A DNA stretch of 64,000 nucleotides, from assembly GCA_023391815.1 (NCBI GenBank), contig JAEWAF010000072.1:1-64000 (forward strand), read 5' to 3'. The position numbers were made by a program, and so were the translations under genes. This DNA is from Pseudomonadota bacterium (lineage in GTDB: Bacteria > Pseudomonadota > Gammaproteobacteria > Steroidobacterales > Steroidobacteraceae). The notes beneath the pieces are model-generated. The model searched no databases and had not been told where the DNA came from. It saw only the letters and a list, made by a program, of their open reading frames with translations. Every line of letters begins with the position of its first letter. The stretch's first letter is position 1. This document shows, in pieces, positions 9,384 through 16,389 of this stretch.

Positions 9384-9431
9384 GTTCGAGTGATCGAACG
9401 GCCCGGGCCCCTCCGTACCAAGCGGGGCCCG
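9384..9431. terminator. Two hairpins between convergent genes (putative bidirectional terminator)
   Basis: The first hairpin has a perfect 6-bp stem GTTCGA/TCGAAC closed by a GTGA tetraloop (9384-9399). The second has an 8-bp all-GC stem CGGGCCCC/GGGGCCCG (9404-9411 with 9424-9431). They lie between the stop of the TonB receptor and the stop of the convergent GST gene. There is no long T-run, so the terminator role is inferred from stem strength and position. Confidence 0.5.
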
Positions 9432-9448
9432 CGGTCTTGCTCGCCCGA

Positions 9449-10075
9449 TCAGGCCGCGCGAACGCTCGCCAATGCATCCTTGATTCGCATCGGTGCCTTC
9501 GGGCGGTGATACATCCGCTCCATATAAGCGAGTAGCGTCGGGCACTCCCCGAGCAAGCCGACCTCGTTGCCCCAATCGAGCGTATACGCCGTCACGAAAT
9601 CGCCGACGCTCACTCGATCGCCGACCAGGAATTCACGACTGCGCATGTGCTTCTCCAGCACCGCGGCCATGGTTCGAAACTCGCCCTTCGCAAGCTCGAT
9701 GTCCGTCGGCTGGCGCTGTGCTTCCGGATAGAGGAACGAGTTCCGGGCGATTCGCCACAACGGTTGCTCGAGCTCGGTGACCACGAACAACATCCAGCGA
9801 TTGAGCTGCGAGCGCAGCTTCAGATCGCTCGGCAGCAGGCCCTTTTGCGGATATTTCTCCGCGAGGTAAACCACGATGGCGACCGACTCGGTCAGCACGA
9901 AATCGCCATCGACCAGCGCCGGCACCTTGCCGGCGGGATTGATGGCGAGATACTCCGCGCTCCGGCCGTCGCCTTCCGTCAGTCGGACGGGCACGGACTC
10001 GAACGGGATATCCAGCTCCTGCAATGCCCAGCGGGCACGAATCGAACGGGTGGGGGCGAATTCGTACAGTTTCAT
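9449..10075 (-). CDS. Glutathione S-transferase family protein
   Basis: 208-residue cytosolic GST. The start at 10075 is chosen because AAGGAG precedes it at good spacing and the thioredoxin-like N-domain begins there (MKLYEFAPTRSIRARWALQE). The N-domain carries the cis-Pro region NPAGKVPALVDGDFVLTESVAI, including the E-S pair that binds glutathione's gamma-glutamyl group. The C-terminal helical domain (about 85-205) ends with the N-capping segment VSVGDFVTAY. The catalytic residue is probably a Ser/Thr near the start (PTRS), as in beta/theta-like bacterial GSTs. The substrate is not predictable. Convergent with the receptor gene, divergent from the HTH gene at 10230. Confidence 0.92.
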   Translation of the reverse strand: MKLYEFAPTRSIRARWALQELDIPFESVPVRLTEGDGRSAEYLAINPAGKVPALVDGDFVLTESVAIVVYLAEKYPQKGLLPSDLKLRSQLNRWMLFVVTELEQPLWRIARNSFLYPEAQRQPTDIELAKGEFRTMAAVLEKHMRSREFLVGDRVSVGDFVTAYTLDWGNEVGLLGECPTLLAYMERMYHRPKAPMRIKDALASVRAA

Positions 10076-10229
10076 AAGCGCTGCTCCTTCGAAGGTATCC
10101 CAAGGACGAACCGGAACGCCCGATACCGACAGGACCGCCGGCTTGCGGGCTGCATTGGTATGCTTTGCCGACGAACAGGGTAAGCGTCCGGGCGCGGCCC
10201 ATGAGAGTGACAACTGTGACGGGATTCAG

Positions 10230-11450
10230 ATGGATTCGATGATCACCGCCGCCGCGCATGCACTCGCGGCAGGCGACCCACTCGGCGCGTTGAGGCGCAT
10301 TGCCCTGCGTGACGACGCGCCCGCGCTGGCACTTCGAGGCATCGCGATGGCGCAGCTCGGGGATTTTGTGAAAGCCAGAGCGCTGGTCCGAAGCGCATCG
10401 CGGGCGTTTGGTCCGAAAGAGATGATGGCCCGCGCTCGATGCGCCGTCGCCGAAGCCGAAATCGCGCTGGCTTCGCGCGACCTGCACTGGCCACAGAAGG
10501 CGCTTGATACAGCGCGCGTGACGCTGGAAGAACACGGCGACACCGCCAATGCCGCGCTCGCTCGCTATCTTGAAATCCGTCGTTTGCTTTTGATCGGACG
10601 CGTGGATGCCGCCGAGGACTTGCTCGCTCATCTGAACTTCGCATCCATGCCTCCCGCTCTGCGGGCTGCGCACGAGTTGATCGTCGCCGGCATCGCGATG
10701 AGGCGGATCGATGCCAAAACGGCGCGTACGGCGCTCGCTCGTGCCGGACGTGCCGCTCGCGACGCGCGTATCCCGGCCCTCACTGCGGAGGTCGAAAACG
10801 CGACACAGATGTTGAGCACGCCCGCGGCTCGCTTGATCACACGCGGCGAAGTGCGACCGCTGTTGCTCGATGAGGTTGAAGCGGTGCTCGCTTCCAAGGC
10901 GCTCGTGGTGGACGCGTGCCGACACGTCGTTCGCAACGGGCGTTCGGCAATCTCACTTGCGACCCGTCCGGTGCTGTTCACGCTGGCGCGAGCCTTGGCC
11001 GAAGCGTGGCCGGAAGATGTTTCCAGAGGCACGCTCATCACGCGGGCGTTTCGGGCGAAAGTCGCCGACGAATCGTATCGAGCCCGGTTGCGAGTCGAAA
11101 TGGGACGCCTGCGTGCCCAGCTGCGAGCCGTCGCGAACGTGAGCGCGACCGAGCGTGGCTTTTCGATAGTCCCGAAGAGCTCGCGTGACGTCCTCGTATT
11201 GGCGCGTCCCGTTGAAGAAGAACATGCGTCGGTGCTGGCGCTGCTCGCCGACGGTGAGTCATGGTCCAGCTCGGCGCTCGCTCTGGGGCTCGGCGCCAGT
11301 CAACGCACGGTTCAACGCGCGCTCGATTCGCTCGCTGCGACCGGCAAGGTGCAGTCATTCGGTCGCGGCCGCGCACGTCGCTGGATGACGCCGCCGGTGC
11401 CCGGATTCGCGACGACCTTGTTACTCCCCGCTCCGCTCCCCGGCGACTAG
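10230..11450 (+). CDS. Helix-turn-helix regulator with helical-repeat body
   Basis: 406-residue protein, start ATG 10230. The first 200 residues are Ala-rich helical pairs resembling TPR-like repeats (GDPLGALRRIAL, GIAMAQLGDFVKARALV, GIAMRRIDAKTARTALAR). The last 170 residues include a winged-helix segment that reads as a DNA-recognition fold (SWSSSALALGLGASQRTVQR then ALDSLAATGKVQSFGRGRAR). Its gene ends nine bases before the beta-propeller gene, so the two are probably co-transcribed and the regulator may control, or be informed by, that pair. No named family is recognised with certainty; the DNA-binding call rests on the C-terminal helix-turn-helix pattern. Confidence 0.75.
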   Translation: MDSMITAAAHALAAGDPLGALRRIALRDDAPALALRGIAMAQLGDFVKARALVRSASRAFGPKEMMARARCAVAEAEIALASRDLHWPQKALDTARVTLEEHGDTANAALARYLEIRRLLLIGRVDAAEDLLAHLNFASMPPALRAAHELIVAGIAMRRIDAKTARTALARAGRAARDARIPALTAEVENATQMLSTPAARLITRGEVRPLLLDEVEAVLASKALVVDACRHVVRNGRSAISLATRPVLFTLARALAEAWPEDVSRGTLITRAFRAKVADESYRARLRVEMGRLRAQLRAVANVSATERGFSIVPKSSRDVLVLARPVEEEHASVLALLADGESWSSSALALGLGASQRTVQRALDSLAATGKVQSFGRGRARRWMTPPVPGFATTLLLPAPLPGD

Positions 11451-11459
11451 GATGGCTCC

Positions 11460-12104
11460 ATGAAACGCACACCAGCCAACATCGTTCGTGAATATGGTCC
11501 CTTTCCGGGCATCGACGCCGTGCACGGCGTCACCTATGACGGCAAGCAGATCTGGCTCGCCTCGGGCGACAAGTTGAATGCAGTGGATCCGGCCAGCGGC
11601 GAGACCGTGCGCTCGATCGAAGTGGCCGCGCATGCCGGCACTGCATTCGACGGCCAGCATCTGTTTCAAATCGCCGAGAATCGAATTCAGAAAATCGACC
11701 CTAAGACCGGTCGAGTACTCGCGACTATCCCCGCGCCTGGCAATGGCGGCGATTCGGGGCTGGCGTGGGCCGAGGGCACGCTGTGGGTCGGTCATTATCG
11801 GGAACGGAAGATTTATCAGGTCGATCCCGAGAATGGCGCGGTCCTGCGCACGATCGAATCGAATCGTTTCGTCACCGGAGTCACCTGGGTCGAAGGCGAG
11901 CTGTGGCACGCCACGTGGGAGGCCGACGAGTGCGAATTGCGTCACCTCGATGCGCGCACCGGCGAAGTCCTGGAATGCCTCGAGATGCCGGCGGGCGTTG
12001 TCGTCTCGGGCCTCGAGTCGAACGGCAAGGATCAATTCTTCTGTGGAGGCGCTCGAAGCGGCAAAGTGCGCGCCGTGCGCCGCCCGAAGCGTAGAGCCGC
12101 TTAG
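11460..12104 (+). CDS. Small beta-propeller protein (glutamine cyclotransferase/SMP-30-like)
   Basis: 214-residue cytoplasmic protein without signal peptide. It consists of repeated propeller blades, each with a pattern like D-G-K-Q-I-W-L-A-S-G (GVTYDGKQIWLASG, GLAWAEGTLWVGHYRERKIY, GVTWVEGELWHATWEADECE). The repeated pattern of 'x-V-D-P-x-(T/N)-G-x-V-L-x-T-I' (IDPKTGRVLATI, VDPENGAVLRTI) resembles glutaminyl cyclotransferase and Vgb/NHL-type propellers. At about 214 residues it is a minimal single-domain propeller. It follows the HTH gene by nine bases. Enzymatic activity is not certain; it may be a binding protein. Confidence 0.72.
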   Translation: MKRTPANIVREYGPFPGIDAVHGVTYDGKQIWLASGDKLNAVDPASGETVRSIEVAAHAGTAFDGQHLFQIAENRIQKIDPKTGRVLATIPAPGNGGDSGLAWAEGTLWVGHYRERKIYQVDPENGAVLRTIESNRFVTGVTWVEGELWHATWEADECELRHLDARTGEVLECLEMPAGVVVSGLESNGKDQFFCGGARSGKVRAVRRPKRRAA

Positions 12105-12115
12105 ACACAGTTGAA

Positions 12116-12140
12116 GTCGCTGCGGGCGTCACGCAGCGAC
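12116..12140 (+). terminator. Hairpin after the propeller gene
   Basis: A perfect 9-bp stem GTCGCTGCG/CGCAGCGAC with a 7-base loop, 11 bases after the stop at 12104. There is no T-run, so it is a candidate terminator or 3' stabiliser. The remaining bases to 12237 contain nothing else recognised except one copy of TGACGCAGAC at 12155-12164. Confidence 0.5.
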
Positions 12141-12237
12141 GATCGCCGCCAATCTGACGCAGACAATTCGCTGCCGCTCACCATGGCGCGCGCAGAATCC
12201 AGCTCATCCCGCTGGCAACTGCGGAACCAACAGAGCC

Positions 12238-12987
12238 ATGGTGATGCTCGAATTGCTTCGTGTACAGGCGCAGGCCCAAGCCCAACTGCTCACTGACTGC
12301 GTGATAGCGCTGTCGCGCGACCCGCTCTGCCCCGATCAATTAAACGCGTGCTCCTCGGCGGCGCGCTCCTTCGAAGCGACCGCGCACATGGTCGGGCTCG
12401 AAGCGGGTGCCGAGCTGGCGCGCTCGATGGAAGAATGCCTGGCCGCGGTTCGTCGCGGCGATATCGAGCTTCAACAGCAGCTCGTAGAAATGATGTTACA
12501 AGCCGTCGACCTGCTCGATTCAATGGCCAAGCTGCCGCGGACCACGCCGATTGCGCCGATGCCGCCGTCGACCACGGTCGCGGAACGAACCGGCAGTCGA
12601 GTGGGTAAGCACAAACCGGTGGTGCTGGTTGCCGATGACTGCATGGAGATTCGCGAGCTCGAGCGAAAGCTGCTGCGATTCCGCGGCTACGACGTGGTGA
12701 CCGCGGCCGATGGCCTCGAAGCCTGGTATGCGGTGCTGAGCGGAAACATCGATCTCGTGCTGACGGACATCGATATGCCGCTGCTCGATGGCATCCAATT
12801 GTGCCGCCGGATCAGAAGGGATCCGCGCTTCAAGCGGCTGCCGGTGCTGGTCGCCTGCGACAAGGACAACATGCAGCAGCGTTGGAGCGGCTTCGACGCG
12901 GGCGCGACCTACTACGTCATCAAGGGCACCTTTCACGACACGCTTGTGGAAGCCGTGGCCACGCGCATCGAACCGACAGATTTTTGA
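12238..12987 (+). CDS. Degenerate HPt-like domain fused to a receiver domain
   Basis: 249 residues. Residues about 5-95 align with the chemotaxis-type HPt (CheA P1) pattern A-H-T-x-K-G-x-A-x-M-V-G-L-E, but read ARSFEATAHMVGLE: the phospho-acceptor His is Arg43, the following Lys is Glu and the Gly is Ala, so phosphotransfer should be lost. Residues about 125-245 are a receiver with acidic pocket (VADD), phospho-Asp D177 in LTDIDMPLLDG and Lys in VIKG; the usual Thr/Ser switch position reads VLVAC. There is no output domain. It is encoded convergent to a genuine HPt gene and close to a DNA-binding receiver, suggesting a scaffold or phosphate sink in that relay. Confidence 0.8.
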   Translation: MVMLELLRVQAQAQAQLLTDCVIALSRDPLCPDQLNACSSAARSFEATAHMVGLEAGAELARSMEECLAAVRRGDIELQQQLVEMMLQAVDLLDSMAKLPRTTPIAPMPPSTTVAERTGSRVGKHKPVVLVADDCMEIRELERKLLRFRGYDVVTAADGLEAWYAVLSGNIDLVLTDIDMPLLDGIQLCRRIRRDPRFKRLPVLVACDKDNMQQRWSGFDAGATYYVIKGTFHDTLVEAVATRIEPTDF

Positions 12988-13005
12988 CGCCGCGGCATCA
13001 GCCGC

Positions 13006-13030
13006 AGTCTGCGTCAAATTGACGCAGACT
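13006..13030. terminator. 25-bp near-perfect palindrome between convergent genes
   Basis: Twelve-base arms AGTCTGCGTCAA and TTGACGCAGACT are separated by one base, filling the gap between the stop of the HPt-REC gene (12987) and the stop of the HPt gene (13030). As RNA it would form a strong hairpin from either strand, hence a likely bidirectional terminator. The core TGACGCAGAC also occurs upstream of the HPt-REC gene at 12155-12164, so a protein-binding role is possible. Confidence 0.55.
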
Positions 13031-13422
13031 CAGGAGTCGAGAGCGCTGCCAACGGCGCGTAAACGTTCCGCCGCTGCCGCGCGAAACTTCATCAGCTCGG
13101 CTTCGAGCTCGCGCGCGACCTCGTCTACCTGAACGAGGGAACTATGTAATTCTTTCTGGCGTTCAGCTGCTAACGCCGAGATCCGGTTCGCCCCGAGCAT
13201 GGCCGCGCTACCTTTCAACGTATGCATCGTTTCGACTCGCGCGGCGGCGTCCTGGCTGGCCAGCTCAGCAATGAAAGTAGCGGCATTACCAATGAATTTA
13301 CGATAGATCGCGGCAACCGCGGCTGGCGCGGCGAGACTTTCGAGCAGATCCTGAAACACACTGGCGTCGAGCACATCGGTCGACAAAGCGCTCCCTGGCC
13401 GGGCGTCTGCGGAATGTGACAT
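13030..13422 (-). CDS. Stand-alone histidine phosphotransfer (HPt) protein
   Basis: 130-residue soluble HPt. The canonical motif METMHTLKGSAAMLGANR places phospho-accepting His67, followed by the expected Lys-Gly pair and the conserved MLG turn. Helical segments on both sides complete the four-helix bundle (FQDLLESLAAPAAVAAIYRKF, LAAERQKELHSSLVQVDEVARELEAELMKFRAAA). It is divergent from the REC-MarR gene (83 bases between starts) and convergent with the degenerate HPt-REC. Its natural role would be to pass phosphate from a hybrid kinase (for instance the one at 16390) to the DNA-binding receiver next door; this is inference. No clear ribosome site precedes the ATG. Confidence 0.9.
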   Translation of the reverse strand: MSHSADARPGSALSTDVLDASVFQDLLESLAAPAAVAAIYRKFIGNAATFIAELASQDAAARVETMHTLKGSAAMLGANRISALAAERQKELHSSLVQVDEVARELEAELMKFRAAAAERLRAVGSALDS

Positions 13423-13505
13423 ATGTTAGTGGTGACAGTCGCGGGTCAGGATAGGGTACATTGCACGCGGCCCCAGCCGTGGGCCGGTACGTCAAGAGAC
13501 CACGG

Positions 13506-14414
13506 ATGAAATCGCAGTCGTCTGTCATGCGTACTAACAACGAAGACGCGGCCAGGAGCCGCGTGCTGATCATAGACAACGATTCCTCCATGGTGCTGTG
13601 GGTCCGTTCGGTACTGCAGACCGAGGGCTATGACTGTCGCACGGCGCTGAGCGGTGAGGAAGCGATCGCGGTCCTGCGCTCGACACCCGATGTGCTGGTG
13701 GCCATCAGTGATATCCACATGCCGGGAATGGACGGCATCAGTTTGCTCAGAAGCCTCGGCTCGCTCGCCGGCGCCGCCTCCGTGCCCCGCTTCATCTTCC
13801 TCACCGCCTATCCCGAAGTGGACTTCGCGGTCCAGGCGCTACGCCTGGGCGCTGTGGATTTTCTCGTCAAACCGGTTCGCCCGCAGGAATTGTTGAACGC
13901 GGTACGGAGCGCGGTGGAACGCATGGACCACAACCGAGTCGCCCTGCAGTTGACCGATCAGGCCGCGATGCTGGCACAACAAGCCGAAGCCCTGGCCGCG
14001 GCCCTGGGCGCGTGGAAACATCCGGAACCGAGCGCTCGGGCAGTGGAAGCGAGCCGCGACAATCTCACAACGATCGGTCTCGATCATTTGCGTCGTCCGC
14101 GCCACGCGCTGGAACACCTCGGCGAATTGGACGATGTCGCGTGGGATCTGCTGCTCGAACTGCTCCGCGCCGACAAAACCGCACAGCGCATTTCCGTCTC
14201 GGCACTCAGCATCTCCGTGCCACACATCTCACCGACCACGGCGTTACGTCGCATCCGAGAGCTGGTCAAAGCCGGACACATCCTGCGCAATCCCGATCCC
14301 ATGGACGCGCGTCGCGACTTTGTCGTGCTCGCGTCGGAGTGCCGCGTCGCACTAGAACAATATCTGGAACAAGTTGCAAGAGAGCTCGCGGCCGCGGTTG
14401 CCCCACGCACGTAG
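13506..14414 (+). CDS. Response regulator with MarR-like winged-helix output
   Basis: 302-residue regulator; ATG 13506 is taken as start (13527 is an alternative). The receiver domain (about 18-140) has acidic residues in LIIDND, phospho-Asp D69 in AISDIHMPGMDG, Thr in FLTAYPE and Lys in LVKPVRP. A linker with a short coiled coil (TDQAAMLAQQAEALAAALGA) precedes a C-terminal winged helix (about 205-285) of MarR type: DLLLELLRADKTAQRISVSA, then TTALRRIRELVKAGHILRN and the wing region with DPMDARRDFVVL. That last segment is typical of MarR proteins. A receiver joined to a MarR-type domain is less common than OmpR, NarL or NtrC outputs. It is divergent from the HPt gene, its likely phosphodonor. 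Confidence 0.85.
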   Translation: MKSQSSVMRTNNEDAARSRVLIIDNDSSMVLWVRSVLQTEGYDCRTALSGEEAIAVLRSTPDVLVAISDIHMPGMDGISLLRSLGSLAGAASVPRFIFLTAYPEVDFAVQALRLGAVDFLVKPVRPQELLNAVRSAVERMDHNRVALQLTDQAAMLAQQAEALAAALGAWKHPEPSARAVEASRDNLTTIGLDHLRRPRHALEHLGELDDVAWDLLLELLRADKTAQRISVSALSISVPHISPTTALRRIRELVKAGHILRNPDPMDARRDFVVLASECRVALEQYLEQVARELAAAVAPRT

Positions 14415-14527
14415 CCACTGAGATCTAAACGGCGGATTGTTATAAGTCTCGCTTGTTGTAGTAGAGCGTGTCCGGTAGAAACACGCCCGCGCGTGAAACA
14501 CGATCGACATCAGAAATGGAGGACGCG

Positions 14528-16375
14528 ATGGGGAAGATCACTCGGCGCAAGCGCTGGCTCCTGGCAGCAGGCGCGCTTGGGGTTGCACTCACATTGTTTG
14601 TATTGCCGCGTGAGGAACCATCGGAAACGCCGCCTCCTGCGGCGCCTCGGACGTCCGAGCCCGCTCCGCAGCCCGAGCCCGTCGTGCGCGTCGCCGCCGC
14701 TCCGAAGGAACAGAAAGCGAACGTCGGCGTTCGCCAACGTTATATCGTTCAAGCATCGAGCGCGGAGCTCGCGCGCAGCGCTGTGAGCCGCGCGGGCGGC
14801 GTCATCACCGGCGACCTCACAATCATCCACGCGGTCGGCGCCGAGTTGGATGACCGCGAGCTTGCGGCGCTCTGGAGCGAGCCAGTCGCAGGCTTGCGTG
14901 TCTATGACGACGCAGCCGTGACATCGAGCTCTACGGCGGCTCTTCCCGAAACTTATTATCCGACGCAGGTCGGTGCGAGCCCGCTGCACACGGGAGGAAT
15001 CACAGGGCGCGGTGTCACCGTCGCCGTGCTCGACACCGGCGTGTGGCAAGAGAAAGGCCCGCTGCAACAGTCATCGTCGGGGCGCAACCCGCGCGTGCTC
15101 GCACAATACGATGTCATCCTCGCGCGTGAGAACCCGAGTGCATATCCGCTGCTGTCACTCAATAAATACAGCCGCGACATCGACGATCTCAACGGCCACG
15201 GCACGCACATCTCATCGATCATCGCGAGCAGCGGCATCGCTTCGACGGGCCGCTATCAAGGCGTCGCGCCCGGCGTGAATCTGGTCTCGGTGCGCGTTCT
15301 CGACAGCAATGGCATGGGCCGATATTTCGACGTCATCGCCGGCATTCAGTGGGCCATGAATCAGCGGCTCGCGTACGGCATCCGGGTCATCAACCTGTCG
15401 CTGAGCGCGCCGGTGCGATCCCACTACTGGGACGATCCGCTCAACCAGGCCGTGATGGCCGCGTGGGGATCGGGCATCGTCGTGGTCGTGGCCGCGGGTA
15501 ACGCGGGGCCTGCGCCGATGACCATCGGCGTGCCTGCGAACAACCCATATGTCATTTCCGTCGGCGCAGTTACCGACGACTATCACCCGTACGAGCCGGC
15601 CAAGTACAAGCTCGCGACATTCTCTTCCGCGGGCCCGACCTACGAGGGCTTCGTGAAGCCGGAAGTCGTGGCCATGGGCGGTCACATTCGCGCCTACGCA
15701 CCGAACGACGGCGTGCTCGCGCAACGATTCCCGCAGTGGCTGGATCTTCGCTATCCCGATATGACCATGTCGGGCACGTCGCAAGCCGCGGCGGTCACCA
15801 GCGGCGTGGTCGCTCTCATGCTCGAAGCGAATCCGCTGCTGTCACCGAACAACGTGAAATGCCGGCTCATGGATGGCGCGCGCCCCGCGGTCCGTTCCAA
15901 CGGACAGCTCGCCTACTCCGTGTTCCAACAAGGCGCGGGCCTGGTGAACGCGCAGGACGCGCTCTACAGCACGGCGTCGAACTGCGCGAATCAAGGCTTG
16001 AATGTCGCGGCCGATCTCGCCGGTCTACAGCACTACGGCGGGCGCGCGAATCAGGATGCGGACGGCAATTTCTACATTATGGAGGTCGAGGAACCGATGG
16101 GCGTGCTGACAAGTTTGCTGAGCCCGCTCGGCAGTCTGCCGTTGCTCGGCCAGCTCCTAGTCGGCCTCGCCACGACGCTCGACGGTCTGCTCTGGGATGG
16201 CAGCCCGCCGACCGACGACAGCGTGACCTGGAGCGGCGGTTACACCTGGAGCAATGGCTTCACCTGGAGCAACGGTTACACCTGGAGCAACGGCTACACG
16301 TGGAGTAACGGCTACACCTGGAGCAACAGCGCCGCGCCGGCCAGCTCCGGCATCGAGCCCGCGCCTCAGGAATAA
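14528..16375 (+). CDS. S8 family subtilisin-like serine peptidase with WSNGYT tail
   Basis: 615-residue exported protease; the start at 14528 follows GGAGG at 5-base spacing. An N-terminal signal or anchor helix (about 10-26) is followed by a Pro-rich linker, an inhibitor-I9-like propeptide region (about 70-130) and the S8 domain (about 145-510). Catalytic triad: D169 in VAVLDTGV, H224 in LNGHGTH and S418 in MSGTSQAA; oxyanion Asn325 in AAGNAGP. The C-terminal region has a hydrophobic Gly/Leu segment (LLSPLGSLPLLGQLLVGLA) and then near-perfect TWSNGY hexapeptide repeats before a short Pro-rich end. The repeats suggest a surface or secretion role. Its stop is 14 bases before the hybrid-kinase gene, so the two are likely co-transcribed. 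Confidence 0.93.
   Translation: MGKITRRKRWLLAAGALGVALTLFVLPREEPSETPPPAAPRTSEPAPQPEPVVRVAAAPKEQKANVGVRQRYIVQASSAELARSAVSRAGGVITGDLTIIHAVGAELDDRELAALWSEPVAGLRVYDDAAVTSSSTAALPETYYPTQVGASPLHTGGITGRGVTVAVLDTGVWQEKGPLQQSSSGRNPRVLAQYDVILARENPSAYPLLSLNKYSRDIDDLNGHGTHISSIIASSGIASTGRYQGVAPGVNLVSVRVLDSNGMGRYFDVIAGIQWAMNQRLAYGIRVINLSLSAPVRSHYWDDPLNQAVMAAWGSGIVVVVAAGNAGPAPMTIGVPANNPYVISVGAVTDDYHPYEPAKYKLATFSSAGPTYEGFVKPEVVAMGGHIRAYAPNDGVLAQRFPQWLDLRYPDMTMSGTSQAAAVTSGVVALMLEANPLLSPNNVKCRLMDGARPAVRSNGQLAYSVFQQGAGLVNAQDALYSTASNCANQGLNVAADLAGLQHYGGRANQDADGNFYIMEVEEPMGVLTSLLSPLGSLPLLGQLLVGLATTLDGLLWDGSPPTDDSVTWSGGYTWSNGFTWSNGYTWSNGYTWSNGYTWSNSAAPASSGIEPAPQE
16226..16330 (+). repeat. 18-bp tandem repeat (5.8 units) encoding TWSNGY
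   Basis: In-frame units of acctggagcaacggytac with a few silent changes start at 16226, 16244, 16262, 16280, 16298 and 16316 (last one partial). Only the first unit (SG for SN) and second unit (F for Y) vary at protein level. The near-identity indicates recent slippage or unit expansion inside the subtilase C-terminus, or selection for the exact hexapeptide. Confidence 0.9.
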
Positions 16376-16389
16376 CTAGCAGAATCACC

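Noticed and set aside
16226..16330. Possible CRISPR-like repeat array
   Set aside because: Units are 18 bp, contiguous without spacers and in frame inside the subtilase gene.
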